Shown here: piece by piece, positions 22,995-36,499 of the stretch
How positions within the stretch are numbered: the stretch's first letter is position 1
Layout of the letters: every line of letters begins with the position of its first letter
Assembly: GCA_905250025.1 (NCBI GenBank)
Contig: CAJNOJ010000146.1
Span: 62,001-126,000, forward strand
DNA: 64,000 nucleotides
Reading direction: 5' to 3'
Origin: Adineta ricciae
Taxonomy: Eukaryota; Rotifera; Eurotatoria; Adinetida; Adinetidae
Program-made: the position numbers and the translations under genes
Notes under the pieces: generated by a model
What the model was told of the DNA's origin: nothing
Seen by the model: the letters and a program-made list of their open reading frames with translations, nothing else
Databases searched by the model: none

Positions 22995-25900
22995 ATGAAT
23001 CTCAAGCTCGTGTTCAATTGGTTCTTTCAAAAACTATCCGATTACAATCTTTTTATACGGGAGGAAGACGACTATGACGATGATGATGAGAATGAAAATG
23101 CAATCAGAGATCCAGCAGTCATCCTTCGACTTCAAAAGTATAAAACTTGGTTATATGTGGTCGTTCTCTCAGGTAACTAATGAATCGCATAGAAAACATC
23201 GGCCAACTGTCATAAAGATTCTTTCATGTTTGTTCATTTCAGTGTCGCTTGTAACACTATTTTATGTAACAATTCTGAAAATGCATGCTGAACCAATTAT
23301 TATTCCAAATATTACACCTGATGTATACAATCAACTCTACTTAAAACACGGGAAAAAGCTTTCATGTTCATGTACGAACATTACTGTACCCTATCAACAG
23401 TTCGTTTCGAATATAATTAGCACTCATCCGGTTTGTGATAGTATATTCGTAAGCAAAGAATGGATTGAGAGATTATACTTTCCAAAATGCTAGTCGATAC
23501 GGTGTATGGGACTTTCGAACAACAGCAAAATCACAAGTTAGTATGAATTTTGTCGTCTCTATCGTATGCCGAAGCGGCAATCCTGAAAATTTCGATTTAG
23601 TTTGAGTTGCTGTCTGCCTTCTGTTTACTTTCCCGACAGATCATTTCTCAAATTCAGGTTAATATTCATCACACTGAACTTATCACTGCTTATCTTCGTC
23701 ATGAACTCACAGTTCAAGAAGAAATCCATGGTACAATCGAATTTTTGAAGACTAGTGAAATAAATCGATTTATGAGCTTTTTGAATTACTTGAGAACAAA
23801 CATAAAAGAACAACGAATGGTTTCAGCACTCAATACAAATTATATAACTTTTATTCAGCTAGACTCCACTGCACATTCGTCAATATTCGCATATCAAATA
23901 TATGATCCAACTAAAAACAACCAGAATACGTCATGTGATCTAAAAAGTACAGTAATTGCAGCTACTCTGAGTCCACTATCAATTGACGATCGGGATATCC
24001 TTCGAAGAGTTCAGATGATCCCGTTACCAAATTCTACAATTGTCAACGGTTTTTTCACTGGATTCAGAGCATTCGATGCATTTCTTGCAAGTACACTGGA
24101 TTGCTTATATAGAGAAGAATGTATTCAACTTCTGCGCAGCTACTTTCCTCTTCTTCGTCAAGTACGTGCAATACCATTCTTTAGATTTTCTAAAATTTCG
24201 ATTTAGATGAATGTCAGTTGGAATGATTCGATTCTATCTTCCAAACATGATAATATTTGTATACTCACACATTTAAAAAAGCTTTTTATTAGCAATTGGT
24301 CCATCAAGATAGATTATACTGAATACTTTTATCGATGTTTCCCATCGATATGTACATATATACGAGCCGGTCAGGCCTCTCTATCTTTAACAATAACTCT
24401 TTTGATTAGCCTTTACGGTGGTCTTGTGTTAATCTTTCGATTGGCATCATCATTTTTTATTGATATCGTATTCAAATTCAAACATGAGTCGTTGAGAAGA
24501 AGTAGAAATGAGGGTATGATTTCAACATAGCAAAAATCTCACTTCTATGAGAACTTTTAGAACATCGGCGAACGAAACTATCGACTCTTCTTCGAAAACT
24601 GAAGCAACAAAATTTATTTAAGAACGTGAATAATCGGTCGGAGAGTTCTATCAAAGAGCAACGACTTATTAGCCGTACTTATCTCACTTTATTAATCGGT
24701 AATACTGACTTTCTCCTGCGTCTATATACATTCCAATGCGTTTTGACCATTATAGGTGTAATTTGCGCACTTATCCTATTTATGTCGTTCAATCGTGAAA
24801 TGGTGACAATCACAGAACGAAATCCATCGTTACAAACATATATCAATTTAGAGCAATCACATTCTATGATACTTCGATGTCCATGTTCTGAAAGCGCAAT
24901 ACTTTATCAAAAATTTCTCACATTATCTCCACGCCTTCATCAAGTGTGCACAAGCACCTTCGTGGAAGATAGTTGGATTGAATTACTGATGTCCCTTACG
25001 GACTATCGTTCTTTGAAGAATTGGAGAAATCGAGCGTCTTCGGAATTTCGAATGTTATCTGACTTTTGTCAATTGGCGAACAAGACGATAAATGATGCTG
25101 TTAACCGATATCTTTCTCAATTCTTCATAACTTCCTCTATACTCAGTAAAGGAGATTTCGAGGAGCGAATCAATGCAAGTCTCAAGCAATTCTATCAATC
25201 AACATTTTACCACTTCAATTCCATGAAAAATATCGTACATCTTCTCATGCAGATTGATCAACCTTTTGTGAAATCGAACTGGGCAACTGTTCAAACAGTC
25301 GACAATGGATTAGTGATAGAAACTACGACAAACGATCGTCGAGCAGCACAAGTATGTCAATAACTCTAGAAATAGTGCGTTTCGTTCAATGCAATAGACT
25401 ATAAAAGGAGTGTGCGCGCAGCGTTATATAGGCGTATCTCACCGTACACATAAAAATAGTTTTCTACCATCGTTTTTTGTTACTTTAGATTCACTTCGTA
25501 CTCAATGAAATATCGACCATCAGTTCAAACAAGATCAGTTGTGTTTGTGCTGTAAATCCTAAATGTCAAGCGCCAGCTATGACTAACATAGATCATCAGA
25601 ATTTTGGACCATGGCTGAATTTAAATATAACAGGTTGGGTCGAGGGCTGTTTTACTATTGATTCTATTCTATTTTCATCACTCCAATGTTTTTATGTCGA
25701 ATCAAATTGTTTTCAATTCCTATTAGCTACATTAGGTCGTAAAGAGATAATACATTCGAGATTTGGTCGACTTTCACGTAGTTTTCGGCCTCTCGTTCAC
25801 AATTCAATAACAAAACATCCTCCCAACACAACAATTTCGATCATTCTTGATTCTCTGATGCTTGATCAATGGAATGCGTTGTTATCATACGAACGTTTCT

Positions 25901-28900
25901 ACGAAACATGTGCACCCAGCTTTTGTACATATTCTATACAAATGCGGAAAACCTTCGTCGAAGTAATAACAGTATTACTATCCGTGATTGGTGGAATTGT
26001 TGTATCGTTACGACTTTTGACGCCTCATCTCGTCAAAAGTGTGGCTAAGCTTGCAACGTTATGTTATAAAAAGAAACGAACGACACTAGAACGATGTAAG
26101 TCTCTTTTTCATGATAATTTTATGGTTGGAAAATATTGTGTGTCTACCTACTTTCATAGCTTGTTGTAATAATCGTATAGAACAACTGGGAATGACTGTT
26201 CGAAATATGTTTCGACTATTCTTCACGGCCCTGGTTAACTTGAACATCTTCCTAGTGCGCGATTTTGGAAGTCAAATCGATCGAGCTACTGCTGTACGTT
26301 ATGGTCGAATGGCAACTCGTGCTTATCTTGCTTTAGTCATTAGTACTATTGCTATTCTCGCCTTTCACACTATTTTAGAAGCTCGAACTGTAACTAAGAT
26401 CTTTGAAAATCCATCGTTTAGCTTTTATAAAAAGTTGAAACGGATCTGTGGAAATGAATTGAAATGTCCATGTTCAGTAATTGCATCCACCTACGATCAT
26501 TTTGTTGTTATTGAACCGAAATTTCATCTGGTAATTCGCAAAGTTACACTCACAAAACCACGAATTTCTTTCTTTTTTCTTATAGATTTTTTCACGCGAG
26601 TTTATATCGGATGAGTGGATAGCCGGTATTACAACTGGACTTGCTTCGAATTTATCGATCTATAGCAGAAAAGATTATCGTCGATTTCTTTCTGCTCATC
26701 TGTACTATCTTCAAGGATTATGTCATCTTTCGCAACAATCAATCGAGAATTCAATCAACCAGTTTCTTTCGTCATTATTAGTTACCAACGAACTTCTTTC
26801 TGCAGAAGTTTTTTCCACTCGTCTTGATATACTAATTGAACAAACGAAACTATATGCTCCTATTCTACTCGAACGTCTTCTCTTCTTAGTCCGCAATGTC
26901 AATCATGCGAATGCTTTCATCTCGACATATGGAACAAATTTTCAATATATATTCTTGGAGAATACAGATGAATTACGGTATGCTCCCATTGTAGCGTTGA
27001 CCTATGACAATGGGTGCTCATGCGGATTACATGCAAATTGTACAACTCAAGCAAAGTTCATTGAAGCAGATTCAGCAGCAGAGATTTCAATCAAGGGGTT
27101 AAAAATGGGATGCACACCTAGCGAATCGTTACTACTTTCGACTCTCGAATGTTTCTATAGTCAATCATGTCTCGATCGCATTCAGCAGTTTACAAAGTAT
27201 AAACATCCTATTGTTCCACTTCCAGCACTAAGTAGTCGCTTTGCAATCAACAACACCGTGCATGAACTTCTCTCCGATCTATTTATCGAAGAATGGTCAA
27301 TAGACAAGAACTATTCTTCATATTATCATGCATGCTGGCCTCTCTTGTGCGCTCATACTAGTATTCAAAAATTTAGCGTATCGCGTACAGTACTTGTTTT
27401 CCTCGGTCTTCAAGGTGGTCTCTCCATTGTTCTGAATTGGGTTTGTCCAAAACTAATTCGAATCGGAATGGCAATCTATCAATATCGAAAACGACGAACA
27501 AATTCTGTTTCTCCTAGTAATACAAATGTGACTAATAATCATTTAGAGGCAATACCGACAAATACAATATCTGAGTCAGTACTTTTTTGACTCGACATAT
27601 GACTCTCAGTTTTATTCTTTCAGAACAACATCGATACAAAAGTTTTTCAAAATAATAATAGCACAAATACTGTTAATTACGTTAGTATTTGTTCTAACAA
27701 CTGGTACCGTTTATTTCATGCGACGCGGTACGACATCGTAGTGTAATTTAAAATCTATTCGAAAATTAACTGTAAATATATTTTAGAAGGCTCGCCTATG
27801 AATGTGTTAACTAGTACAAATTCAGAAACAACGACGAGTACATCAATGTCAATATCATCATTTGTACGGGGTTAGTAATATGCGCTAGAATAAGGAAACA
27901 AATCATCTGCAGTGTTGCATCTCTATGTTTAAAACAGCAATCGATCAAGATGTAGAGAAGTTTTGATTTTTTTCTCAAAATGAATCTGCTACATCTTCTT
28001 CAATGGAACTCGCAGGGCTTGCTTGGAAATCATTATCATGAAAGTGAGAGCACGCTCCTAAACAAATTCGCCGGGGGAAAAGTTCCCTTCTTTTCGTAGC
28101 TATCTTGCTATTGATAGTTATATGCCTCCTTTTTAGAAACCATATGCCGGTCTCACCTAGTACAATTTCCCGTCAACATTTCGTGCTCTATTTCAATAGA
28201 TAGAAAAATGTCTGCTACTGTTGGCTATATTAATGCTGACAATCAAATTGACATTGTCTTCTTCTGTGACGACACAGCAAAGCTTAATATTTTGTTAAGC
28301 AATGGTGATGGAACATTTCAGAAAGCGATCGAATTTGCAGTGAAGGATTATAAATGGATAAAAGATATCAATGTCGGGAATTTTAACAATGATCAAAGTT
28401 CCGATGTAGTTTTGAGAGTTCAATCTGAGCCCGTAGGTAGATTGATTATTTTGTTTGGAAACAAAGATGGAATATTTCAAGAACAAACTGTACTGCCATG
28501 GGCGACAGGTTCGACTGCCTTGGCTACGCATGTCAGTGACTTAAATTACGATAATGTGTCAGATATTGTTATAAATTCACCCTATGAGCATACAGTGCAA
28601 GTGTTTTTTGGAAGTGTGGATGGAAGCATATCGTCACCAATGATATTATCTACTGGTGACGCTAGTGAGCCCAGATTATTAGCTATAGGTGATCTGAATA
28701 ATGATCGTTACTTTGATATCGCTGTGTACAATTTGAATTATTTACACATTACTGTATTTTTTGGACAGACGAATGGAAGTTTCTTACCAAGCAAGCCATT
28801 TTTCACGGGAATGTATTTAGCGCATGTATTTAATCTAGTAATAGGTGATTTTAATAATGATAGTCTATCTGATCTTGCTTTGATTTGCAGCAGTGAGGAG

Positions 28901-29257
28901 CATACAGTTGTCGAAATATATCGATACGAAAAGGATACATTTCAAAGTAAACAGAAAATTGATATAGAATCTATCAAACATGCTGCATCTGCCATTGTCA
29001 CCGATCTGAATGGTGACAATCATTCGGATATTGTTATTGGTACGAGTTCTCCTTATGCGATCTATGGATTGCTTGGATATGGAAATGATGAGTTTTACCT
29101 ACACACAATTTACTCGAGTATACACACCGGTTACTATGTCCATCTCATTGGTAATTATATCAACAACGATACTTGTGCCGATGTTATCAGTATCAATGAT
29201 CTTTCACATTCAATAGATTTGTTTCTCAGTACAATATGTGGATGTCTCTCCGACTAA
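22995..29257 (+). CDS. Large multipass protein: three tandem membrane modules, a further TM and an FG-GAP/VCBS propeller
   Basis: Exons: 22995-23172, 23243-23536, 23601-24161, 24207-24513, 24561-25351, 25489-26095, 26160-26530, 26586-27574, 27624-27727, 27787-27870, 28200-29257, about 1780 residues conceptually. Modules end near 24513, 26095 and 27574. Each has a cytosolic start, a TM, a C-x-C motif (LSCSCTNI, LRCPCSES, LKCPCSVI), a helical ectodomain with a W-I signature, a C-x-P-x-x-C motif (CFPSIC, CAPSFC, CWPLLC) and a TM containing G-G. Exons 27624-27727 (hydrophobic FFKIIIAQILLITLVFVLTT) and 27787-27870 (Thr/Ser-rich) link to seven FG-GAP repeats such as IGDFNNDSLSDLAL. The first membrane modules are of a type I remember only from uncharacterised bdelloid proteins. 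One base too many near 23481-23487 breaks exon 2. The joins 27574/27624 (weak GTCAGT donor) and 27870/28200 are phase-consistent inferences; the FG-GAP part could be a separate gene. Confidence 0.6.
27980..28099 (+). other. Possible fragment of a LINE endonuclease start
   Basis: A 39-codon frame inside the last intron of the large membrane gene, whose LLHLLQWNSQGLLGN resembles the first beta-strand of APE-type retrotransposon endonucleases (QWN-x-x-G). It ends in a stop and no other retrotransposon motif is seen around it. Chance similarity cannot be excluded. Confidence 0.2.
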
Positions 29258-29561
29258 ACTGTCAAGAAATGATTCAATAAACAAGCTATATATCCGAGCC
29301 TTTTCTTTTTCTATATCTCGATCGACATCCAGCGACCTCTGTTCGCACTGTCTGCAGGATGTCCATGTTTTATCTTTGTTACTTGCATCATCCATTCTCT
29401 CTTTGTTTTTATGACTCATTCACACTGTCTGCTTTCACAAAAAAGACATTCAGTCGATTCTTTCTTCGTCAACCGTCGGACGCCTTTCTCAACAGAAAAC
29501 ATTGTACTATTTGAATATAAGCTAATATTTTGTGTAAGTTTAGATTGACAAACGTTAAACA
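29258..29561. other. Intergenic, 304 bp
   Basis: AATAAA at 29276-29281 serves the FG-GAP gene. A TTTAG acceptor at about 29539-29543 lies 18 nt before the ISWI start codon. Confidence 0.55.
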
Positions 29562-32500
29562 ATGAGTGAAACGGAAGAACCTATGGATACAGCGAACGAG
29601 AAGAATGACCCGGAAAATACTACACCAACGAAACGATCGGCAGTTATCAAACGACAAAAGGAAAAACTTGAAGAGAAAAAAGATGCTGACGAATTAGAAG
29701 AAGAACTCGGTGGGACAGATGATTTGCCTGAAGGAGAAGATGAAGAAGATTCAGATCAAGAATATACAACAAAAAAGAAGAAGCCAGTTAAAAAACCAGA
29801 AACCGTTCTCGATCCGGCTTTCCAAAGTCGATTGGTAAACCATAATTCATGCTTTGAAACTTGGTTTCTGATCGACTTTCTTTTAGAATGAAGATCAAGT
29901 CAAACGATTCAATTATCTACTGGAGCAAACGGAAATTTTCTCCCATTTCGTCCAAGACGGTCAACTAAATAAACATGCAAAAGGTAGCGGTCCGACATCG
30001 CCATTAAAAATGAAGACACAAGCAAAAAAGCCCGCAGCATCAAATGCTGCAACTAGTGGAGAGTAGGTTCAGTTCGTTAAAAACTTTAACAAATATTTTT
30101 CATCTTATCTTCTGTTTAGTCATCGTCATCGAATGACAGAAGAGGAAGAAGATGCTGAATTGTTAAGCGACGCTAAAGAATCGGAAAAACTCAGTTCCAT
30201 AACTCGATTCGATCAGTCACCATGGTGTAAGTTGAAAACAAAAACGACATGTTTATCTCGCACAAATAATTCGAATATTTTCAGATGTGAAAGGAGGTGA
30301 AATGCGTGATTATCAAATTCGTGGTTTAAATTGGATGATTTCGTTGCATGAAAATGGTATTAACGGCATCCTTGCTGATGAAATGGTATGTAAGATTTGA
30401 TATATTCGTCCAAAAGAGAGATGTTTCGGTAAATTCCTTGTTTTCTCACAGGGTTTGGGTAAAACTCTTCAAACAATTTCCTTACTTGGTTACATGAAAT
30501 TATGTCGCAAGGCTGTTCCACATTTGGTTATCTCACCTAAGTCAACATTAAGAAATTGGATGAATGAATTGAAGCGTTGGGTACCTGCATTGAATAGTGT
30601 TTGTCTGATTGGTTCTCAAGAAGAGCGTAATCGTGTTATCCAAGAAGAAATCGAACCCGGTGGTTGGGATGTTCTCGTCACGTCTTATGAAATTGTTTTG
30701 CGAGAATCGGCTATTTTGAAAAAACATAATTGGTCTTACATCGTGATTGACGAAGCTCATCGTATAAAAAATGAACAATCGAAACTAAGTAAAATGGTGC
30801 GTTTACTCAAATCAACCAATCGACTTTTAATTACGGGTACACCTTTACAAAACAATCTCCATGAATTATGGGCGTTATTGAACTTTCTTTTACCTGACGT
30901 TTTCGATTCTGCTGATGATTTCAATGCTTGGTTCGACACGCAAAAATGCTTAGCTGATGATAAAGATCTCGTCGCGCGTTTACACGGAATCTTGAAACCG
31001 TTTTTGCTACGACGTTTGAAAAGTGATGTCGAGAAAAAATTGCCACCCAAAATCGAAACCAAGCTTTACGTTGGCCTGGCACCATTACAACGACAATGGT
31101 ATACGAAAATTTTAATGAAAGATATCGATATCTTAAATAGTGCAAGCGGCAAACTAGATAAGATTCGATTATTGAATATTCTCATGCAACTGAGAAAATG
31201 TGCAAATCATCCGTGTAAGAAGAGAAAAATTTGTTTGCTTTTAAATTTATTTGAAAATTTCCTTTGCAGATATCTTCGATGGAGCCGAACCGGGTCCACC
31301 GTATACGACCGATAAACATTTGGTAGATAATTGTGGTAAAATGCTTATCTTAGACAAACTTTTAACCAAATTGAAAGAGCAAGGCTCACGGGTATTAATT
31401 TTCAGTCAAATGACACGAATGTTGGATATATTAGAAGATTATTGTATTTGGAGAAACTTCGAATACTGCCGTCTGGATGGGCAAACATCGCATGAAGATC
31501 GACAGATGTCTATTGATGCATACAACAGTCCAAATAGCACGAAGTTTATATTCATGCTCTCAACACGCGCCGGTGGCTTAGGTATTAACTTAGCAACAGC
31601 TGATGTTGTCGTCTTGTATGATAGCGATTGGAATCCTCAAGTGGATTTACAAGCTACTGATCGTGCGCATCGTATTGGTCAAACGAAAACAGTAATTAGC
31701 TTTGTAAACATTTTGTTTCATGGGGATGAAAATTCTTTCGTATTTTAGGTTCGTGTTTTCCGTTTAATTACTGAGCATACTGTAGAAGAACGCATTGTTG
31801 AACGTGCTGAAATGAAATTACGTCTCGATCATGTTGTTATTCAACAAGGTCGTTTACAAGAAGCAGCAACAAAATTAGATAAAGACGAAATGTTGTCGAT
31901 GATTCGTCATGGTGCGACACATGTGTTTTCGTCGAAACAAGATGAAAATGAATTGGATGTCGATATTGACTTGATCTTGGCGCAAGGTGAACAAAAAACA
32001 AAAGAATTGCGAGAAAAGTACGAAACTATGGGTGAAAGTCAATTGAGAAAATTTACCATTGATAATGAAAATACGGGTGGAAGTAATAATGGTGGATCCG
32101 GTGATGGTACTGATGCTGGTGGAGGTTCAATTTACAAGTTTGAAGGTGAAGATTATCGAGAAAAACAATCCTCGACTCTCGGTATCAAATGGATTGAAGT
32201 ATGTAAACGTTGTCGCGTGATGTCGAAAGATCATTTTGTCCTTTATTTCAGCCACCGAAACGAGAACGTAAAGCGAATTATGCAGTCGATGCATACTTTC
32301 GAGAAGCCTTACGAATGAGTGAACCACGTGCACCAAAAGCACCTCGACCACCGCGTCAACCTAATGTTCAAGATTTTCAATTCTTTCCTCCACGTCTCTT
32401 CGAACTGCTCGATCGAGAAATCTACGCATTTCGAAAATCCATCGGCTACAAAGCTGTACGTGATCCAGATCTTGACGAACAAGAAGGTAAACGACAACAA

Positions 32501-33458
32501 CAAGAAGAGCAAAAGAAAATAGATGAAGCCGAATCATTAAATGAAGACGAACAATCCGAAAAAGAGCAATTGCTTCAGCAAGGTTTTTGTAATTGGACTA
32601 AACGTGATTTCAATCAATTTATCAAAGCAAATGAAAAATACGGTCGTGATGATCTCGATGCCATTTGTCGTGACGTCGAAGGTAAGACACCGGACGAGGT
32701 CATGTCTTATGCCAGAGTGTTTTGGGATCGTTGTCATGAATTAACTGATGTCGAACGTATCATGGCACAAATTGAACGAGGTGAAACGAAAATTCATCGA
32801 CGTATCAGCATTAAAAAAGCACTAGATGCAAAAGTAAGCTTCTTGTTCATTGCATGAACTAATTTTCGATGAATTCTCATCAAAATTATTCTAGATGGCT
32901 CGTTATAAAGCCCCTTTCCATCAACTACGTATTCAATACAATACGAATAAAGGCAAAAATTATACTGAAGAAGAAGATCGCTTTCTTCTTTGTATGCTAC
33001 ATAAGCTTGGTTTTGACAAAGAAAATGTTTACGAAGAACTTCGTTACGCTATTCGTCAATCACCGCAATTTCGTTTTGATTGGTTTCTGAAATCTCGCAC
33101 ATCAATAGTACGTATCTCTTCGACGAATGAAAATCTCATTGTGCTCTTATTTACGTAGGAATTACAACGACGCTTGAATACATTAATTACATTTGTTGAA
33201 CGGGAAAATCAAGAATTGGAAGAACGCGAACGAGCTGAGAAGAAGAAAGGCCGCGCATCAACCAAAAATAGCAATGCTCTCAATTCATCACAAAATTCAC
33301 AATCAGCATCTGTCGCAAAGGTTTGTTACACATGCATATAGTTGTTCAACAGTTCTTCTAACTTATTTGTAATGTAGGTCAATGGTAATCAGAAACGTAA
33401 ACCTGATGCTTTTGTAAATGCATCGAACAATTCACCAGCTAAACGAAAGAAGAAATGA
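29562..33458 (+). CDS. SMARCA5: ISWI-type chromatin-remodelling ATPase
   Basis: Motor subunit of NURF/ACF/CHRAC-type complexes that slides and spaces nucleosomes. Exons 29562-29834, 29887-30062, 30120-30226, 30285-30385, 30452-31214, 31270-31691, 31749-32198, 32252-32833, 32895-33107, 33159-33320 and 33378-33458; 1109 residues, phases consistent. Order of domains: acidic N-terminus; SNF2 core with [20 protein letters not shown], Walker A GLGKT, box [31 protein letters not shown]; helicase C with [45 protein letters not shown] and TDRAHRIGQ; then NegC, HAND ([17 protein letters not shown]), SANT ([20 protein letters not shown]) and SLIDE ([20 protein letters not shown]), ending in a lysine-rich tail. 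SMARCA1 and SMARCA5 are vertebrate-specific duplicates, so either label applies. AATAAA at 33685-33690. Confidence 0.96.
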
Positions 33459-36400
33459 TCTTATTTTTTATATAAATCTAGATAATTGTCATATCTTGGC
33501 TTCATTCAGATTTTCTTTTCTTTCTAACAGAAAAAAAAACAAAAACAAATTTCAAAATAAAAATAATTTTGTCTGTGTGTCGTTCTGTCTAGCTGTTGTC
33601 ATTGTCGTCGTTCGTTTTTTTTCCTCTTATATTCATTGGTATCGACACAAATGTCGAGTGGAAACAATTTTTTGATGGTTTATCAATAAACAAGTCATGA
33701 ATTCTGTACTGTATTGAAATCAATTTTATGAATGTATACATTCTGTGATAGTCCCATTGTTTGTGTCCGGTAACTTCGCTAAAGATTTTATTTCCTTAAG
33801 AACTCAAAACCGAGAGGATACGCCATTGAATTTATTTGAATACATAAAGCCAGTTCTTCTATTATAGCTTTAATTGGAGAAAGATTATTTCAGGGACTAA
33901 AGGCAGCGCTGTTCATTCCTGCTTTTCCCGTTAACGATGTATATGCACACTGATCAGAGACTTGAAAGAGAATAGTATTGGTTTATTCACGAGGTGAAAT
34001 TCACACTCATAACTGCATGCAATAGTTATATTAAGATGGATATAGGCCAATGTATCATCATGCTACTTTGACCTCTGCACTTCAATAAGCATAAGCTGTG
34101 AAGTCACATTCATTATAACCATCGTTCTCAATTTCGACGAGAGATCATTGATTTTACTAGAGTTTTCATCCATAGCCGTGATATAATGTGAATTTTGTTA
34201 ACAATCAATCGTCTATAATTAATCTAAAGATAAAGTGAGAACAAAATCATCAATAACACTATTTATACAATATAATTTTGATAAAATTGAGTTAATCCAT
34301 ATGAAATATAGTAAATATAATACGAGTATAGATGAAGGAATAGGATAGAGTATACGCGGAATATAACCATTAAGTTTGGCTAGATTCGACTTTATTCTAT
34401 GTTGAAACTATTTTACCACATATGCCAATGTGTACCATAATCTCTCTGGAATCTTTATACTCATCTTTCAATGCTTAGGAATAGCAGTTTAGAGAAATAT
34501 TTATTTGTTGAAGAATAAAGTATGGCAAAGTATGAAAACAGCTGTTTTGCTTGTTTTTATAATTGGTGTACTTTTGGAAACTGATTTATACTTACATCAA
34601 TTCCTCTTTTAACAAATTATCATTTTAGATATCGAGCTTATTATCTGGTGAGGGTGAGAGTGGGGGCGGAGGTGAGTGACAAATTGCTCAATCCACACCC
34701 TAACTCTCATCCCTCAAATTATTCAAATTACCGAAAATATCTCGAAATTTCTTGATTTTCCTTCGTCTCTTCACCATGTCCTTCGCTCTTGTCTATTACT
34801 CATGACGAATTATATGTTATAGAATTTTCGGATATTGCGGAAATTTCTTTGTTTGGAAATCTGAACATACCTCGTGAATTGCGCACTGCTATTATCACAT
34901 AAACTTGTATACTTCTTTTTTGCAAGAATAAATCAGTTACATATCATCATACGATACGTCAATAACCAATAAGATTCATCTCGATACGATTTTCAAACTT
35001 TCTTCCCACGAAAACCTCAATGTTTTATCGAATGAATACATAGCATATCATTTGGCATGTATTTAACATTCTACGAAGTAAAATGATAAGACATTTAGCG
35101 CATATTCATCTTACTACAAATTTGAATCGACATAGTTGGTATTCTCTTCATTTGATATTCTGTCATAAGTAATGAGTTTTTTCATTAAATAAATTGTGTG
35201 CACATTTTTCTTCGCTGAAAGGCAGAAAAATCAATGTTCGTGACTATTTGAATCTATTTTGATATTCTAGAAAGAGAAGTCCAACGAAGACAATCGAGTA
35301 AAGTAATATGAAATTCTGAGGAAGAAGGAAAGCTTTTGTGCGATTAATTATTATAGAAATTGATTAAAAATTCATTCGAAAATGACTTCAAAACAAACGA
35401 AAGCATCATAGACATCTCGTCGTTCGCTTTCTCGGTATGTTGTTATTATTACTGATGATTATTGCCTAGGGATGATCATTGTTTATCTGAATTATGTCGG
35501 TAGAAAAGAGCAATTTCTTTGATTTGATCATTATTTTAACTGAGTAATTGACTTTTTAATAATTATAATGCAAAGCTAGATTGCTTGATTAATCATCTAA
35601 GACAAATAGAAGGAAAGAAAGAGAATGATGTGTAATTTTGTCTACTAAATTGATGTTCTCCGGCTAAATGCAAGTAACAATATTTCTACATATATCTACG
35701 GCCATCAAAAGCAATCTAGTATAACATTGTCGACAAGACTTTTCCGTCATGCGTAGACAAACCGAGATTCGATTGCATCCATCTATCCTACTAGAGAAAA
35801 AAGCCGACGATGACGACGAGATATACATGAAGCGTTCGATGTCAGTCTGTCAGTTCTTATATGATATGATGATGATAATAATAATGATGATGATAATGAT
35901 GATTTTTTGCCTTGCCTTGCTATGTTTTTAGTAAGCCGTACTATTATCATTTACATTCATATCATACTCATCATCATTCGTCGTCAAGCTAACAATAAGC
36001 CTACTGTATAATCGATATTAACAACTAGACGTCAATGTTAATCTTCCACTTCTTTTCTTTCTCTTCTTCTCCTCGTCTTTTTTTTGTATATGTTCTAATA
36101 GCAAAAGAATAAGAGAGAAATTCAGCAAATCGGATGGCTCGTTTTGTTTGTGAATCGGACGAATCCGCACGCAGCATGCGCAAAGAAAGAAAAGAGAAGA
36201 TTAATTTTGTTTTTGATATAAACTGTTTCATGATATTAGGAGCATGTGTCTATTCCGTTCTTGCTTAATTCGGATTCGTTGAGAAAGGGAATAATGCGAG
36301 CGTCTATAAAGAGGGAGAGCAAGAAAAAAAAACATATCAAGAGAGAGAGAGAGAGGAGAGTGCAATCCACTTTTTTAGTCATGCGCGCAAGAGTGCGCGT

Positions 36401-36499
36401 CCGTTTGTTCTTCAAGTTACAGAGTTTTTTTGATTAATTTTGTATAGATTATTACTACATGAAGCACATACTAGCATAAAAAAAAACGAGAATCAAACA
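33459..36499. other. 3.0 kb intergenic region
   Basis: No gene recognised. Contains the ISWI 3' UTR, a G-rich imperfect inverted repeat (34649-34717), ATG/ATA-type repeats near 35868-35900 and a GA tract near 36341-36358. The open frames here (35749-35931, 36246-36437) follow low-complexity sequence. It probably carries regulatory DNA of the ARID transcription-factor gene to its right. Confidence 0.5.
34649..34717. repeat. Imperfect inverted repeat with G-runs
   Basis: The left arm (34649-34670) reads TGAGGGTGAGAGTGGGGGCG. The complement of the right arm (about 34695-34716) reads TGAGGGATGAGAGTTAGGG with the same order and one-base indels. The G-runs could form a quadruplex. Confidence 0.5.

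Noticed and set aside
28295-28531. Minus-strand frame opposite the FG-GAP exon
   Set aside because: Shadow of a clear sense coding exon with seven FG-GAP repeats.
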